From Piscicola geometra (lineage: Eukaryota > Annelida > Clitellata > Hirudinida > Piscicolidae): 64,000 nucleotides of DNA. The DNA lies in assembly GCA_943735955.1 (NCBI GenBank), contig OX030962.1, positions 5,501,620 through 5,565,619 of the forward strand, in the 5' to 3' direction. Below are positions 31,064 through 42,835 of this stretch, piece by piece. The position numbers were made by a program, and so were the translations under genes. Within the stretch, counting starts at the first letter, position 1; every line of letters starts with the position of its first letter. A model generated the notes under the pieces. It saw nothing but the letters and a program-made list of their open reading frames with translations, ran no database searches and had not been told where the DNA came from.

Positions 31064-34000
31064 ATGACTAAAAAATCTGGAACGGTGAGCAAACGAAATG
31101 TTTCATCAAGGCACCATGAACAGCTTTCAGAAGACTCGCTCAATAATGGCGACAAAAAAGCAATGTCGATCCAGCGAAAAATCAAAGAAGGTCGCAAGAA
31201 ACAGCAGGTTAGCGACTCAACTACACTTTTCCAGCACATCATTTTCTTCTTTTCCGGGGTGCTGGTTTTCGCTTCAATGGGAGGTTACTTCTGGCACGCG
31301 AAGATAATGAGGGAGCTGGTCATCACACCATTGAATGCTCCCAACATGCTCGAGCCAAACTCCACTCTGCCTGCTGTCAATCCAGGAAGGTTCTGGGGCT
31401 CTTATCGACCTGGAGTATACTTTGGCATGAAGGCGCGTAGTCCAAGCTCGCCGAATTTCGGTTGGTTTTGAAGATAATATTTAAGCCTTTTTTCTAAATT
31501 ATGAAACTATTTTTAAATCTATACTTTTATCCACATTTAAAATATCAATTTTTAAAAATCATTGCCATATGTCACAATATAAAAAACTCCCAGCTATCCC
31601 TTCTTCCTTTTGTACACACACACACACAGGTATTATGTGGATGCAGCAGTTGGTGAAGATGCCACCAGACATTCGGCATTGGTGCAGTCAAGACGACCAC
31701 TTGAAGGCGTATGGATGGACGCACCACGACGGCACAAACTTTGGTGTGCACGAGGTAGAAGATGATGCTTACGTGGTCGTGAGTGAGTTTGTGAAACGAG
31801 GAGGAGGCGACGATGGAGGCGATTGGACTGCAAGGATTAAACTCCTGCCAAAGGTTACATTATACATATTTGCATGCATTTAAATCCATTTAAATTCTTG
31901 ATGATATCTGTAATCTAGAGTTATAGATTCTATATAGTTAATTCATGAATATTCAATAACTCATTAATTCATGAATATTCAATAACTCATTAATTCATGA
32001 ATATTCAATAACTCATTAATTCATGAATATTCAATAACTCATTAATTCATGAATATTCAATACTCATTAATTCATGAATATTCAAAACCCCACTTCTCAA
32101 CAGAAAACCTCTCAGAAACAAGAGACCCAGGTGGTTTCCCTCTTTCTCTACATGTCACTCGAGAACAACGCAGGCTTCCTCGCGGCGACCAGAGTGGGTG
32201 ACCGACTGAACGCGATCAGGGGCCGCAGTGAAGACACCGGATCGTTCCAACTTTCGTTCCGCGTCGACAAGCAGACGCATGGCAAATCGCTGTTGGCGCA
32301 AAATTACCTAGTGACCGCCGTGCCGACCAACATCGGAGACCTGAAACACGCCATTCTGCATAATTTGAACTTTGTGCAGACGTCGCAAAAGGACCTCAAG
32401 CTCCTATCACTGGTCGGCACTCGCATGCCTGAAGGAATGGAGGAGTCAAAGGCGAACTTTGTGGTTTCCCAACTGACTGTGGTCCTACCCTTTGAGATGG
32501 AGGTCCTATATGAGTCGAACAGCGTTCCATTCAGGGCCGAAAAGCTTTCTGGTCCGTTATTTGAAACGCAGTTGAAAACGGCCGTTACGAATTTTAACGA
32601 GAGATTCGAAAAAACCTTCAAACTGCACAGCAAGGGTTTCTCAGAGGCTCAAATCGACTTTGCCCGTCGCACCTTCAGCAACCTTCTGGGGGGTGTTTCC
32701 TACTTTTACGGATCATCTCTGGTGCAGTCACCCCTCAACACCGAACCCTTGCCCTACTGGCCCACTCCCCTCTACACCGCAGTACCCTCTCGGTCATTCT
32801 TCCCACGCGGATTCCTGTGGGATGAGGGCTTCCACAATCTGCTGATCAGTCGTTGGGATATGGACATCTCGAAGGATATCATCTCCCACTGGCTGCAACT
32901 CATCAACATCGAGGGGTGGATCCCGCGAGAGCAAATCCTGGGCGATGAAGCCACTGCCAGAGTTCCCGCGGAATTTGTCGTCCAACACAACTCGAATGCC
33001 AATCCTCCAACCCTCTTTTTGGTCCTAGAAAAACTGACCGAACAACTCATCTCCACCGCCGATGACGTGAAAGGTGACAAGGAGTACCTGGAAAAACTGT
33101 ATCCTCGTCTGACGGCGTGGTTCCAGTGGTTCAACCGCACCCAACAGTCCTCCAAACACCACTCTGCCTACTACTGGAAAGGCAGAAATGCCACCACCAA
33201 CAAGGAACTCAACCCCAAGACTCTCACTTCTGGTGTGCTTTTGTGATTGGTGCAGCTAATAACTTTTTCATTTGGTATTCTTACATTCATCTCGTCTAAT
33301 CATCATCACCACCACCACCAATTATCATCATCATCACACCAGGTCTTGATGACTATCCCAGAGCAAGCCATCCTTCAGATGATGAGAGGCATCTGGATTT
33401 GAGATGCTGGGTGGCCTACATGGCAAAGGTGGATGGATGGATGGATGGATGGGTGGATGGATGGATGGATGGATGGATGGATGGATGGATGGATGGATGG
33501 GTGGATGGATGGGTGGGTGGATGGATGGGTGGATGTATGGACGAATGGATGGATTGGAGATTACATAAAAGATAGATAAAATACACCTATTCTCTAACCT
33601 AATAGATAACCCCCTTCCCTTTTCCCCCAAATCCAACAGCCATTTCATTCCATAACCACATGCCACACCATACCAGGTGCTCTCCAGGGTTGGCAGTTTC
33701 TTGGGCACTGAGGACTCGAGGCAGATGGAAGCCACCTACAGACTCCTCTCCGACCCTGATCTCCTTGTGCAACTGCACTGGAGTGAGAGCCAGTCCAGGT
33801 GGGCTTTACTTCATCATAAGACTATGAGTGGCAGTAATTTTCATTTTTTTCACATTTTGTTTTTTAAACATTTTGTTTTTTTTTTCTACATTTAAATCGT
33901 TCGTTAGCATTAAAAGTGGGATTAATTTAATTTTTTTCAACTTGGCTTTTTCCTATTTTAAATCGTTCGTTAATATTATAAAACTTATATCTATATAAGT

Positions 34001-34789
34001 TAAAGTTTTGGAAAAAAACTTATTTCCTTTAAAATCGTTCGTTGGTATTACTATTTATTTTCACATTTATTTGTTTTTTAATAATGTAATTATTAATATT
34101 ATCTCTATTTGCACTGATTCGCAAAACCAAGTACAAAGATAATGACATTTCACCACCACCACCATCACCACAGATTCAGCGACTACGGGCTACACTCGAG
34201 TCACGTGGCACTGAAGAGACAACCACAAGGCAAGAACCTCTCTCCTAACCAGCGGCCACCACCATCGCAACAGGCACCAGTGGCCGAGATGGTTCGAGTG
34301 GTGGGCAAGGAGCCTCAATTGAGATTCGTCGACTCAGAATTCGGTTACGTTTCGCTCTTCCCGCTCTTGCTCAAACTCCTACCGGCCACGTCGCCGCAAC
34401 TCGGGCGACTTCTCGTTGACTTGTCAGATGAGCGTCTTCTGTGGACGCCGTTCGGTCTCCGCTCGCTCGCGGCCGCTTCACCCACCTACAAGCGCCACAA
34501 CACCGAGCACGACCCGCCCTACTGGCGAGGCGCCATCTGGATCAACGTCAACTACCTCGCCGTCGCAGCGCTCCATCACTACCGCTCGATTGACGGCCCC
34601 CATGCAGTGGCTGCCGAGCGTTTGTACCACCTGTTGCGGAATAACGTGGTTAACAATGTGTATCATCAGAGCTTGTTGAGTGGTTACGTGTGGGAGCAGT
34701 ATGACGATGTGACCGGGGAGGGCAAGGGAAGTCATCCATTCACCGGCTGGTCATCTCTTGTGGTCTTGTTGATGGCGGAAGAGTATTGA
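31064..34789 (+). CDS. MOGS: Mannosyl-oligosaccharide glucosidase (ER glucosidase I, GH63)
   Basis: Six exons join in phase: 31064-31460, 31630-31853, 32104-33232, 33343-33428, 33677-33798 and 34174-34789. They give about 857 residues against about 837 in mammals. The enzyme removes the outermost alpha-1,2-glucose from Glc3Man9GlcNAc2 on new glycoproteins in the ER lumen. A short basic cytosolic tail is followed by one signal-anchor helix at about residues 52-76 ([19 protein letters not shown]). The N-domain has [18 protein letters not shown]. The catalytic (alpha/alpha)6 domain has [17 protein letters not shown], carrying the probable general acid Asp, then [28 protein letters not shown] near the C-terminus carries the probable catalytic base Glu. 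All key motifs are present and no frame break is seen, so it should be functional. Confidence 0.95.
31940..32090. repeat. 26-bp tandem repeat in glucosidase I intron 2
   Basis: About five to six nearly perfect copies of TTCATGAATATTCAATAACTCATTAA sit just before the acceptor of exon 3. Each copy contains the palindrome TTCATGAA. Confidence 0.93.
33429..33560. repeat. (GGAT)n repeat in glucosidase I intron 4
   Basis: The array begins immediately at the donor (AAG|GTGGATGG), so the splice site itself is part of the repeat. It is interrupted by GGGTGGATG variants. Confidence 0.93.
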
Positions 34790-34795
34790 TTTGTG

Positions 34796-34868
<73 letters not shown>

Positions 34869-34965
34869 TTGTGTTTGTGTGTGCGTGTGTGTATGTATTT
34901 GTGTGTGTGTGTGTATGTGTGTGTTTGTGTTTGTGTGTGTGCGTGTGTGTGTGTGTATAAACGAA
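34790..34965. repeat. (GT)n repeat in the glucosidase I 3' UTR
   Basis: GT dinucleotides with TTTG interruptions start two bases after the stop codon and would be transcribed in the 3' UTR. Confidence 0.93.
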
Positions 34966-35012
34966 GAATAAGCTAAGTGTTGGAGCACTGGTATTGCGTG
35001 TATAAAAAGTTA

Positions 35013-35018
35013 AATAAA
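35013..35018 (+). terminator. Poly(A) signal of the glucosidase I gene
   Basis: A canonical AATAAA lies about 225 bp after the stop codon, in the first non-repetitive sequence beyond the GT tract. It is the most likely cleavage and polyadenylation signal. Confidence 0.6.
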
Positions 35019-35338
35019 AACTGTACATACCAAATAATTGATTTGTTTGTAGATCGCTAAAGTACATAGTACATAGTATGCCATCATTATCATCATCCTT
35101 ACCAGTACCCCCGTTCTGGCTTGTATCTTATTGATTTTGTATTGAATCGAACTGTTTCTAATGCAGACTTTTTTTAAACTTCAAAGTTTCTGTTAACTTT
35201 TTTAAAATTTTGTGACACTAAGATCAATTTCCAAATGAAACTATTATCATTACCATTGAATTCCCTACCTCTCCATTACCTCTGAGGCTTTTTAAAGATT
35301 TACCTGAAAAACATCATCGCCACTGCTGCTGTTGTTTC

Positions 35339-35339
35339 A

Positions 35340-35406
<67 letters not shown>

Positions 35407-35407
35407 G

Positions 35408-35493
<86 letters not shown>

Positions 35494-35521
35494 ATACTAA
35501 TACTTCTACTACTACTACTTC

Positions 35522-35610
<89 letters not shown>

Positions 35611-35632
35611 ATACTAATACTACTACTATGAA
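35339..35632. repeat. (ACT)n trinucleotide repeat
   Basis: About 290 bp of ACT with TTC, AAT and AGT interruptions lies between the glucosidase I gene and the next gene. Poly-Leu frames are artefacts. The remaining sequence to 36305 is AT-rich with nothing recognised. Confidence 0.95.
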
Positions 35633-36305
35633 TAATAATAATTCTAGTACTAATACTAGTACTTTTATTACTAACCTTATATTTCTTCTTTACATTTCTA
35701 ACATAAGTTCTGTGTTCAAATGGTCGTATTTATAGACGGATCTCACTTAGATTCCCATGATTGATCGTTCAGTAATTAATAAATAATTGTTAATAAATTA
35801 TTGAATTAATGAATTACTTTTTACTATTATTTCTGATTTTATAACCATTATTTGAGTTGAATATAGTTGCTTAGCCGTTGCTACCAACGACCGTTACTAG
35901 TTACAAATTGTTCGTTGTGGTGTTGGTTGCGTTACTTTTGTTAGACGATTCAAACATTTCCATGCTACTTTAATAAAATAACACCTGACATAAAATTCGA
36001 TTCTTAGAAGTACTTCGTTATTTACATGAATAAATACATTTAAATGTATTATTTATTAAGAATTAAATACAGCGTCAAAGAATCGTGACGACAAATCATT
36101 GTTTTTAATAATAACGTTGATACTTTAACGGAAAGACTACAAGTCCGCAATATTCGATAAGATAAGGCTTCATTAGAATATCTATTGGTTTAGATCAAAA
36201 TGTCACGAGCACAGAGTCTAGCCATAAAAGCCCAATGAAGATTTTTCTAAGATTAATTTCTTCGTTATTTTAAACAATTAAGTAATAATTAATTTCTCAC
36301 AAGCT

Positions 36306-38222
36306 ATGTTCCGTCTTTTTATATTTTTTTTATTCTTCAATTCACGCATGACCTCAGCCTGTGAAGGTTCATGTAGGTTCGAAAGGCACACCCTCACCTG
36401 CATTCGAGCCTCTGACCTTGGGGTCTGCTCGCAACTCTATCCTCAGGTTGTTTGACTTTAGAGTCTAAAGTTTAGACTGGTGTATTAAATAAAAATTCAT
36501 CTTTAACTTTTTGGAATTTATTTTGTAAAATAGTTTTTCCCAAAAATATTTGATAACATTGCATTGTAACTCATAAGCCACTGAGATCCAATATAAGATC
36601 ATCCTTAATCACGTCGTCATCACAAACCGACACAGACATCAAGGGTGGTCATGCAGTTGGACAGACTGGATGGACTGAAACTGCAATCCCTTCTCGCCTT
36701 CAGACATCTGAAGACGCTTGTGCTGGCAAACGACTTAGAAGACAAGAATTTCGACGGTTATAACTATGTTGGGCGTGCTTTGCAAGGAAAAAGTTCAGTC
36801 GAGGTGGTGGTGTTTGAAGGGGCGTTGGAAAAAGCGTGTTGTGAAGGGAAGAGTGAGGGATTAGAGGTGGTGCTGGGCGCATCTGAGATGGAGGAGTGGA
36901 TGGATCGCTGCAGGAGCTTGAACGCGTGTGAAGAAGACGAAGACAGTGAGAAGGAGGTAGGAATAGAAAGAGGTGAAGAAGGAACTATCAGAGAAGAAGA
37001 AAGAAAGAGAGATAAAAGAGAAACTAATAGAGAAGAAGACAAAAGTGAAGGGTGGTTTGCGATGTTCCTCAAACGTGTGAGAAGATCGGTTAAGGAGAGG
37101 AGAGATAGCGTGTCAGTGTCTGTAACCAACTCTGCAGTGACTTCAACCACCGCTAGTCCTGCCATTACTACCACTACTTCTGCTGGAATAATTGCCACAA
37201 CCGCTAGCCCTGGAGTAGTTTCCACGGCAGCTATTTCGGGAGTCATTGCAACTACAACCAGTGCTACAGTGAAAGAGAGTCATGCTAGAGAAGAGATGAA
37301 GACCACTCCTGCAGTGACTGAAGCGAGCAAAACGAACGAAACATCAGGCCACCCTACCGACCAAACAGATCTCCACTACTTGAAGAGCCAGTTTAACTAC
37401 CCCAAAGCAACGATGAATCTGCTAGTTTGTTTTTTTGTCGCGAGCTTTTTGGCGACTTTCTTTTTCGGCTGGGATAGATGGAGGGGTCTGTGTGCCAAGT
37501 GTTTCAATCGGAATAAAATTGTCTACGAATCTCTGCCTCCGACTTCCTTCAACAACGCCAACCAAGACAGCAACAAAAGCGCCAACCCACCACCCTCAAA
37601 TCCTTCCACCGAGTCGGCAGGCCCAAACAGCGCTTATGGTCCGTTGGGAAACCTCCGAGAAAAGTATCTCTCCTTCCCAATGAATACCTACCCACCGGTG
37701 AATACCGAAATCGTGACCTCTTACACCGACACCACACCGCCCAGTCTCGCTCCTTTCTTCAACGGCACCCAACCCAACAACAACGCCTCTGAAGCCGCTG
37801 CAAAGACCGCTGCGAAGGCGAAAAAGAGTGAATCGATGGTTTCTCGTTTGTTCAAGTTCTACCGCAAGAAGGATAAGAGTAGTGGGGATGCGTATTCTGA
37901 ATGCATGTCTCTGCTGCAACTAAACAACAACAACGATGTTCTTCTCAACCACTGCAACTACCCACCCTCTGACCAAGAAGAACGCAACACAAACAACAAC
38001 AACAACATCAACAACAACAAAAATAACAACTACAACAACATCAACTTAGAAGACCTCCCCCTCACGCACAACAAAAATGCAAATCGGTTTGACACTATAT
38101 TTGAAGGTGTGAATAAGAATGAGGAGGCCCAGAGTAAAGAGGAGGAGGAGGAGGAGGAAGAGATAGATGAGTTGGAAGCGATCTTCATGAAGCATCTGAA
38201 CAGAAAACTAAGCTTTCCTTAA
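36306..38222 (+). CDS. Single-pass type I membrane protein with an N-terminal Cys motif, function unknown
   Basis: Exon 1 (36306-36446) encodes a signal peptide, MFRLFIFFLFFNSRMTSA, then CEGSCRFERHTLTC, whose Cys spacing resembles the N-cap of leucine-rich repeat ectodomains. It ends at CAG|GTTG. Exon 2 most likely begins at 36636 after ACACAG, which keeps the frame and gives about 575 residues. The ectodomain opens with Leu-rich sequence (LQSLLAFRHLKTLVLAN), compatible with one or two weak LRRs. A charged Glu/Lys stretch and a Thr/Ser/Ala mucin-like segment (about residues 210-260) follow. One membrane helix is at about 307-327 (NLLVCFFVASFLATFFFGW). The cytoplasmic tail is about 245 residues, Asn-rich, and ends in an acidic run. 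No enzyme motif is seen. A cell-surface adhesion or signalling role is a guess. Confidence 0.65.
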
Positions 38223-40267
38223 AGTCTGAAAGCCTTTTAATTTATTGAGCAGTAGATAAAAAAATTAAAAACTAAAATATATTAATTTTGATAGATTCTT
38301 ATTCAAATAGTTATTTATTTTAAAAAAATTTCAAAGATTATATTTAGATCGAAGTATATTTCCAAATCAAATTAAGTTTATCTACTTTTCCAAGAAGATC
38401 ATTAGTTTTTCGTGGAAATAGATTTTAAATAAAATAAAGAAATAATATATACAAATATAAATATCATAATTTTTATCTCTCGCGATTCGATATAAATGGA
38501 GATTTAATTTAAACTATAGAAAAAGCTTGAAAATTCAAAAATCGTTCTCATTGTAAGCTCTCTCGAGTATGGAGTAATGCATGGAGCATGGCATCATGAA
38601 AAATTCTTTCCACCCTGTTATGAGCCATCTTGTGGGCAGTGTGTTGATGGGCATCAGGTCGGGCTCTCTGGTGGGTAAGCGCGTAAGGTTGGGACGGCCT
38701 CTGGGTGCTTCAGGTTTCGGAGTAAATTGGGCAGAAGAGCGTTCAAAGGTTCTGACCAAAAAGTTAAACAACGAATTTGAAATATTGATTTCATGAAGTC
38801 GCAGCAGACCTAAAATGCATCAATGCACTCTGAGAAAGAAGAGTTCCGAAGCCTGGCAGAGCGATTGTCGGCCTGGAAGGTAATGCAGGTTTCCGAAAGT
38901 TCAATGTAGTGGGTCAAAGTTTTCGGACGGCAGCTTGAAGAATGACGCATTGGAGAGATCGTGAGAAGAGGAGGATAGAGAGAGTGAGAGGGGGATAGAG
39001 AGAGAAGGAAATAATGTGGTATGGAATGCTGTGAAATAGGTAAATCAGAATGTTTTATAGGTCAAAGTTTAACGGATTCAGGTTAATTTATGTGTTGGTG
39101 CAAATTGCTCGTGTGAATGAAATGTCATGAATGTGTTATAAGTCAATAAGTATATTTAATCGTGGAATTAAAACTAATAACAATATTATAAAAACACATA
39201 AATGAAGTAATTTCTATTAGTTAATTACATAGTAAAAGATCTCAAAGGTGCTTGCACATTTTACAAAATGCATTGTTTAAATCGTTACTAAAAACGTATG
39301 AAAGTTTTTTCTCAATTAATTAAATGATCAATTATATATATTTTTAATTAATTAAAAAGCGTTCTAAAATAAATTGCTCCCAGAATGCTATTGATAGAGA
39401 ATAGCACTACGTCAAATACTTGGACAAAGTTTACAAAGCTACACGCACGAACTCATTATCTATGCATTCATTTGATTCTCTCTACATTACAATATTTAAA
39501 AATGTATATATAAGAGAATCTGAGTTGGAGTGTGTATGTGCGTGAGTTTAGTGCTCTATAGGCTATAAAACACACCTACCCTCACTCGGCAAAGCAGTGG
39601 CACGTATTGTCTTTTTTCGAGAATTCTCTTGTTTTGTAAGTAAAGGTAAGTTTGAACGCAAGTAAGCCGACTGACAAATTGATTAAGTTTAGATTGATTT
39701 AATTTTTTTTAAAGCGGAAGGTTAGTTACTGTTAGTTTAATAAAACTATTTGGTACAGCTAACAGTTGATTAATGGTAGGAGAAAGTATTGTTGTCTTTA
39801 AATCAATGTAATATTCGCCTCTTAAAACGATTATTTCACTTTAGTTTATTTCAATTTATTGCTGTTTATTATTATTAAACAAAAATTCACACACAATACG
39901 GATGCCTGAAACAACCGGGCTTAATTCGTCTCAATTATCATCATCATCCTCCTCCTTCCCTTCCTCCCCATTATCATCATCATCATCACCATCTTCGTCC
40001 TCCCCATCATCATCATCTTCGTCTCAATAAAGGTCAATTTATATACTCAATTTAGAAATAAAACGTTCAAAGCCCATTTAGTCCCTATAAAGCCCACAGA
40101 AAGTCCATTGGATACGAGTTTAATTGCACAAAAGACCAAATAATATTTTTATTAAATTAATAATGTAATATATAAAAAGTAAATATAATATATTATTTTA
40201 ATAAGAAGAAAATAATGTAATAAAATAAATATATAAAATATTATTTGAATAATTTTAAAAAAGTTTT
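38223..40267. other. Intergenic region with two doubtful ORFs
   Basis: Mostly AT-rich. Around 38535-38771 both strands are open. The minus frame (ending in LERAYNENDF) and the plus frame (MEHGIMKNSFHPVM) each read protein-like, and no family or splice context decides between them. The segment 38810-38945 (minus) is also open for about 42 codons. CAT-rich sequence lies at 39938-40025. Confidence 0.4.
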
Positions 40268-40355
40268 TCAAAAATTCTGTTTCTTGCAAGCTCTGCTGCA
40301 GTGCATGCATTCTTGGTTGGCGTCTGTTCTTACTCCGTCACCGGGTGTACATCCA
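40268..40355 (-). CDS. Candidate 3'-terminal exon of a Cys-rich secreted protein
   Basis: After the acceptor CACATCCACAG the minus strand reads GCTPGDGVRTDANQEC, then MHCSRACKKQNF and a TGA, 28 residues with four cysteines and a basic end. It is surrounded by clearly non-coding sequence and its composition is unlike the local AT-rich DNA. The exon needs an upstream exon in phase 2, which I did not find. It resembles the end of a disulfide-rich peptide or hormone precursor. Identity unknown. Confidence 0.4.
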
Positions 40356-42835
40356 CTGTGGATGTGCTTGTGTGCTTCGGAGAAGAGGGACGTGGTGTTG
40401 GGTGGGAGTGGGTGAGTGTGGTGACGGTGATGGAAGATCAATTAATCTCTATTTGAAAAATATATCAATTGTGAGTTAATTATTATTCAACACAGTGCTG
40501 TATAATGTAAGTGAGAATTGGCGTGGAACTGGTGTATAGAGAAATTGTTGTAAACCGGGGGGTATGGAAAGAACTGCGAAGTTTTCAAAGTGTCTTAGGA
40601 AATAGGATTAGTGGTCAGTGGAAATGATTGCAGAGCCGATGTGGATTGAGTGGGTGGATAGATGGATGGATCGAGGGTGGATAAATGGATTAATTTATAG
40701 ATGGATGGCGGGTGGATGAATGGGTAGATTCTGCTCTTCACAGTTGACTGGGGGAAGTGGCGTTTGGTAAAAAGAAGAACGCAAGATTGGAGCGAGCTTG
40801 CATAATTGCTGGCAAAATGTTTTGGTAAAGTGGCTTTTGGGAAATTAATTTTCCACTATAACTTGTGAATTCATGTTTTCATAATTTCTACTTTAAGTGA
40901 TTTTTTATTTAAATAAAATACTGAAATTCGGTAAACTGTGTATTAAATCAATAAAACAGATTCAATTGTTTTCTTGTCAATGAAACGAACCTAATGAAAT
41001 AATTTTTCAAATGTTTTTATATATAACCATTGCTTAAACAATCGTATACTTATATACTTAGCGATTGGAAAGTAATTTATCAGTGTTTTCTACGCTATAA
41101 TCACTTTAAAACTTTTTCACTTTCAAAAACCCAATAGTTTTTAAATTCATTAAGTTACAAAACTTATTATATAAAGCGTCAAGTTTCATGTTAAATAAGC
41201 ATTATTTACCTTAAGATGTTATAGAAAGAAAATAGGAGGATTATACAAGTAGCGGCCTTAGTGACTGGGTTTCGATTTGTTTAGTTATGAGACTTTCGAA
41301 GAAATATAAAAGATGACGCAATAGAGAGAAGAACAATGTTTCAAAGTCGAACGAAAACTAAAGTTAATAATGCAAATATTTTTCCATACTTTATCAAAAG
41401 CAGAAAACTGGTTAATTCTAGATAAACCATCCAATGAGGTACAACTAAAACACAATAATAGAAAACCATATTAAAATTACAATAGGTCAAACAGAAGTCA
41501 CTGTAGAGGTCAAAGGTAAACCACATGAGCTAACTTAAAAACAGCAGTTATGAAAAGACCCTACTGCATTCAAATCCTGTTTGACCATTCTTCAATGTGG
41601 ATAATTGCTACCAGCCATCAATTGCAAGAGGCTATTGTGTGGAATGCAATGATATGCAAGTAATTGGTCCTAGTGATATTTGTTAATGAAGAAAGAAGGT
41701 AGGCGTGGCAAGTCATAGTAAAGTGAAAAAGTCAAAAAATTGCTACGCGAAAGATGATTTTATCTTTGTGGTGTACAGTGACTTTTCACTAAACTTATTT
41801 AAATTTCGCTATATCAATACATTCGATTGACTGACAGCAGGGTTCTTTTGATTGTTTGAAAAATTTAAAACAAACATACAGCACAGAGACTATGTTTAAA
41901 TTTATATATACCCAAGTGACTTTCTTGAAGCCTACCCCTTATAAAACCTTCCAAAGTCTGTGTGAACCTCTCGAGATGACAATCCACTGTCACATAATCT
42001 GTTTCATCTCCGAAATACTTCAAAGAAGTACCGGCCATTACTTCAAAAATAGAGCTGTATAAAGTATTTACGTGGGTGGAAAATTGAAAATGGATGATAA
42101 AATGTCATTATTATATCTTTTGGTATTCTTCAGAACAATTGAGGTTAACACGAACACGAACAGTGGTCACGTTAATTCCGCTCTAAAAAATGATCATCAT
42201 ACAAAAAGTCTTCGCAAGTTATTAATATATATATAGAACCGACTACATTTTTTAGAATTTAATACTTTTTAACACCTATTTGTAAATATATCCTTTGTTC
42301 AAGTTTAAAATTCGGATTTTTCAGATCTAACACACTGTTCACTGTTCGTATTGAGCCCAATTATTCGTTTTTTAACCGAAAAGTAAAATCCGGTATTTGG
42401 CACAGCTCTACTCTAATCAGTCCACCGCAAGTCTTATAATACAAACTAAATGCAACATCATTGATTGAGTTATAGAAGGTAGTTATGAATAGTCTGCTAC
42501 AATAAAAATCAAAGAGTTTCAAATACGAATAAAATGTTCAGATGGTGGCAATGTTTTATATAAGCGTGTGCGTTCTAAATAAGGTTAAAATATTTTCAAA
42601 GACTTTTTCTTAATACTTTAAGCACAACCATCAACTCATCTTCACCATCACACAAGCAAACATATATCACGCAAACACACACAAAACACTCAAGTATACA
42701 AACACATTCACCCGCAATAACCTGAACTCGTCAAAGCTCCTTTGAATCTAAGTACCCAGGAAAAAGAACCCCCAAACACACAAACAAACTCAAACCCCCA
42801 AAGAAACCCCGACACACAAAAAACACGAACAAAAT
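40356..42835. other. Intergenic, no gene seen
   Basis: AT-rich sequence with a short GGAT stretch near 40650-40720. The last 200 bp before 42836 are the presumed 3' UTR of receptor gene A. Open frames of 60-70 codons here have no recognisable content. Confidence 0.5.

Noticed and set aside
34732..35067. His-Thr and Cys-Val ORFs downstream of glucosidase I
   Set aside because: They are translations of the GT repeat in the 3' UTR.
36645..38222. Taking the membrane-protein gene as a single exon starting at GTG 36645
   Set aside because: An upstream exon (36306-36446) with ATG, signal peptide, Cys motif and a CAG|GT donor joins in phase at 36636, a better start than a GTG codon.
38535..38796. 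Two overlapping ORFs on opposite strands near 38.6 kb as genes
   Set aside because: Both look mildly protein-like but have no recognisable domain, no splice context and no way to choose the strand. They are mentioned only within the intergenic entry.
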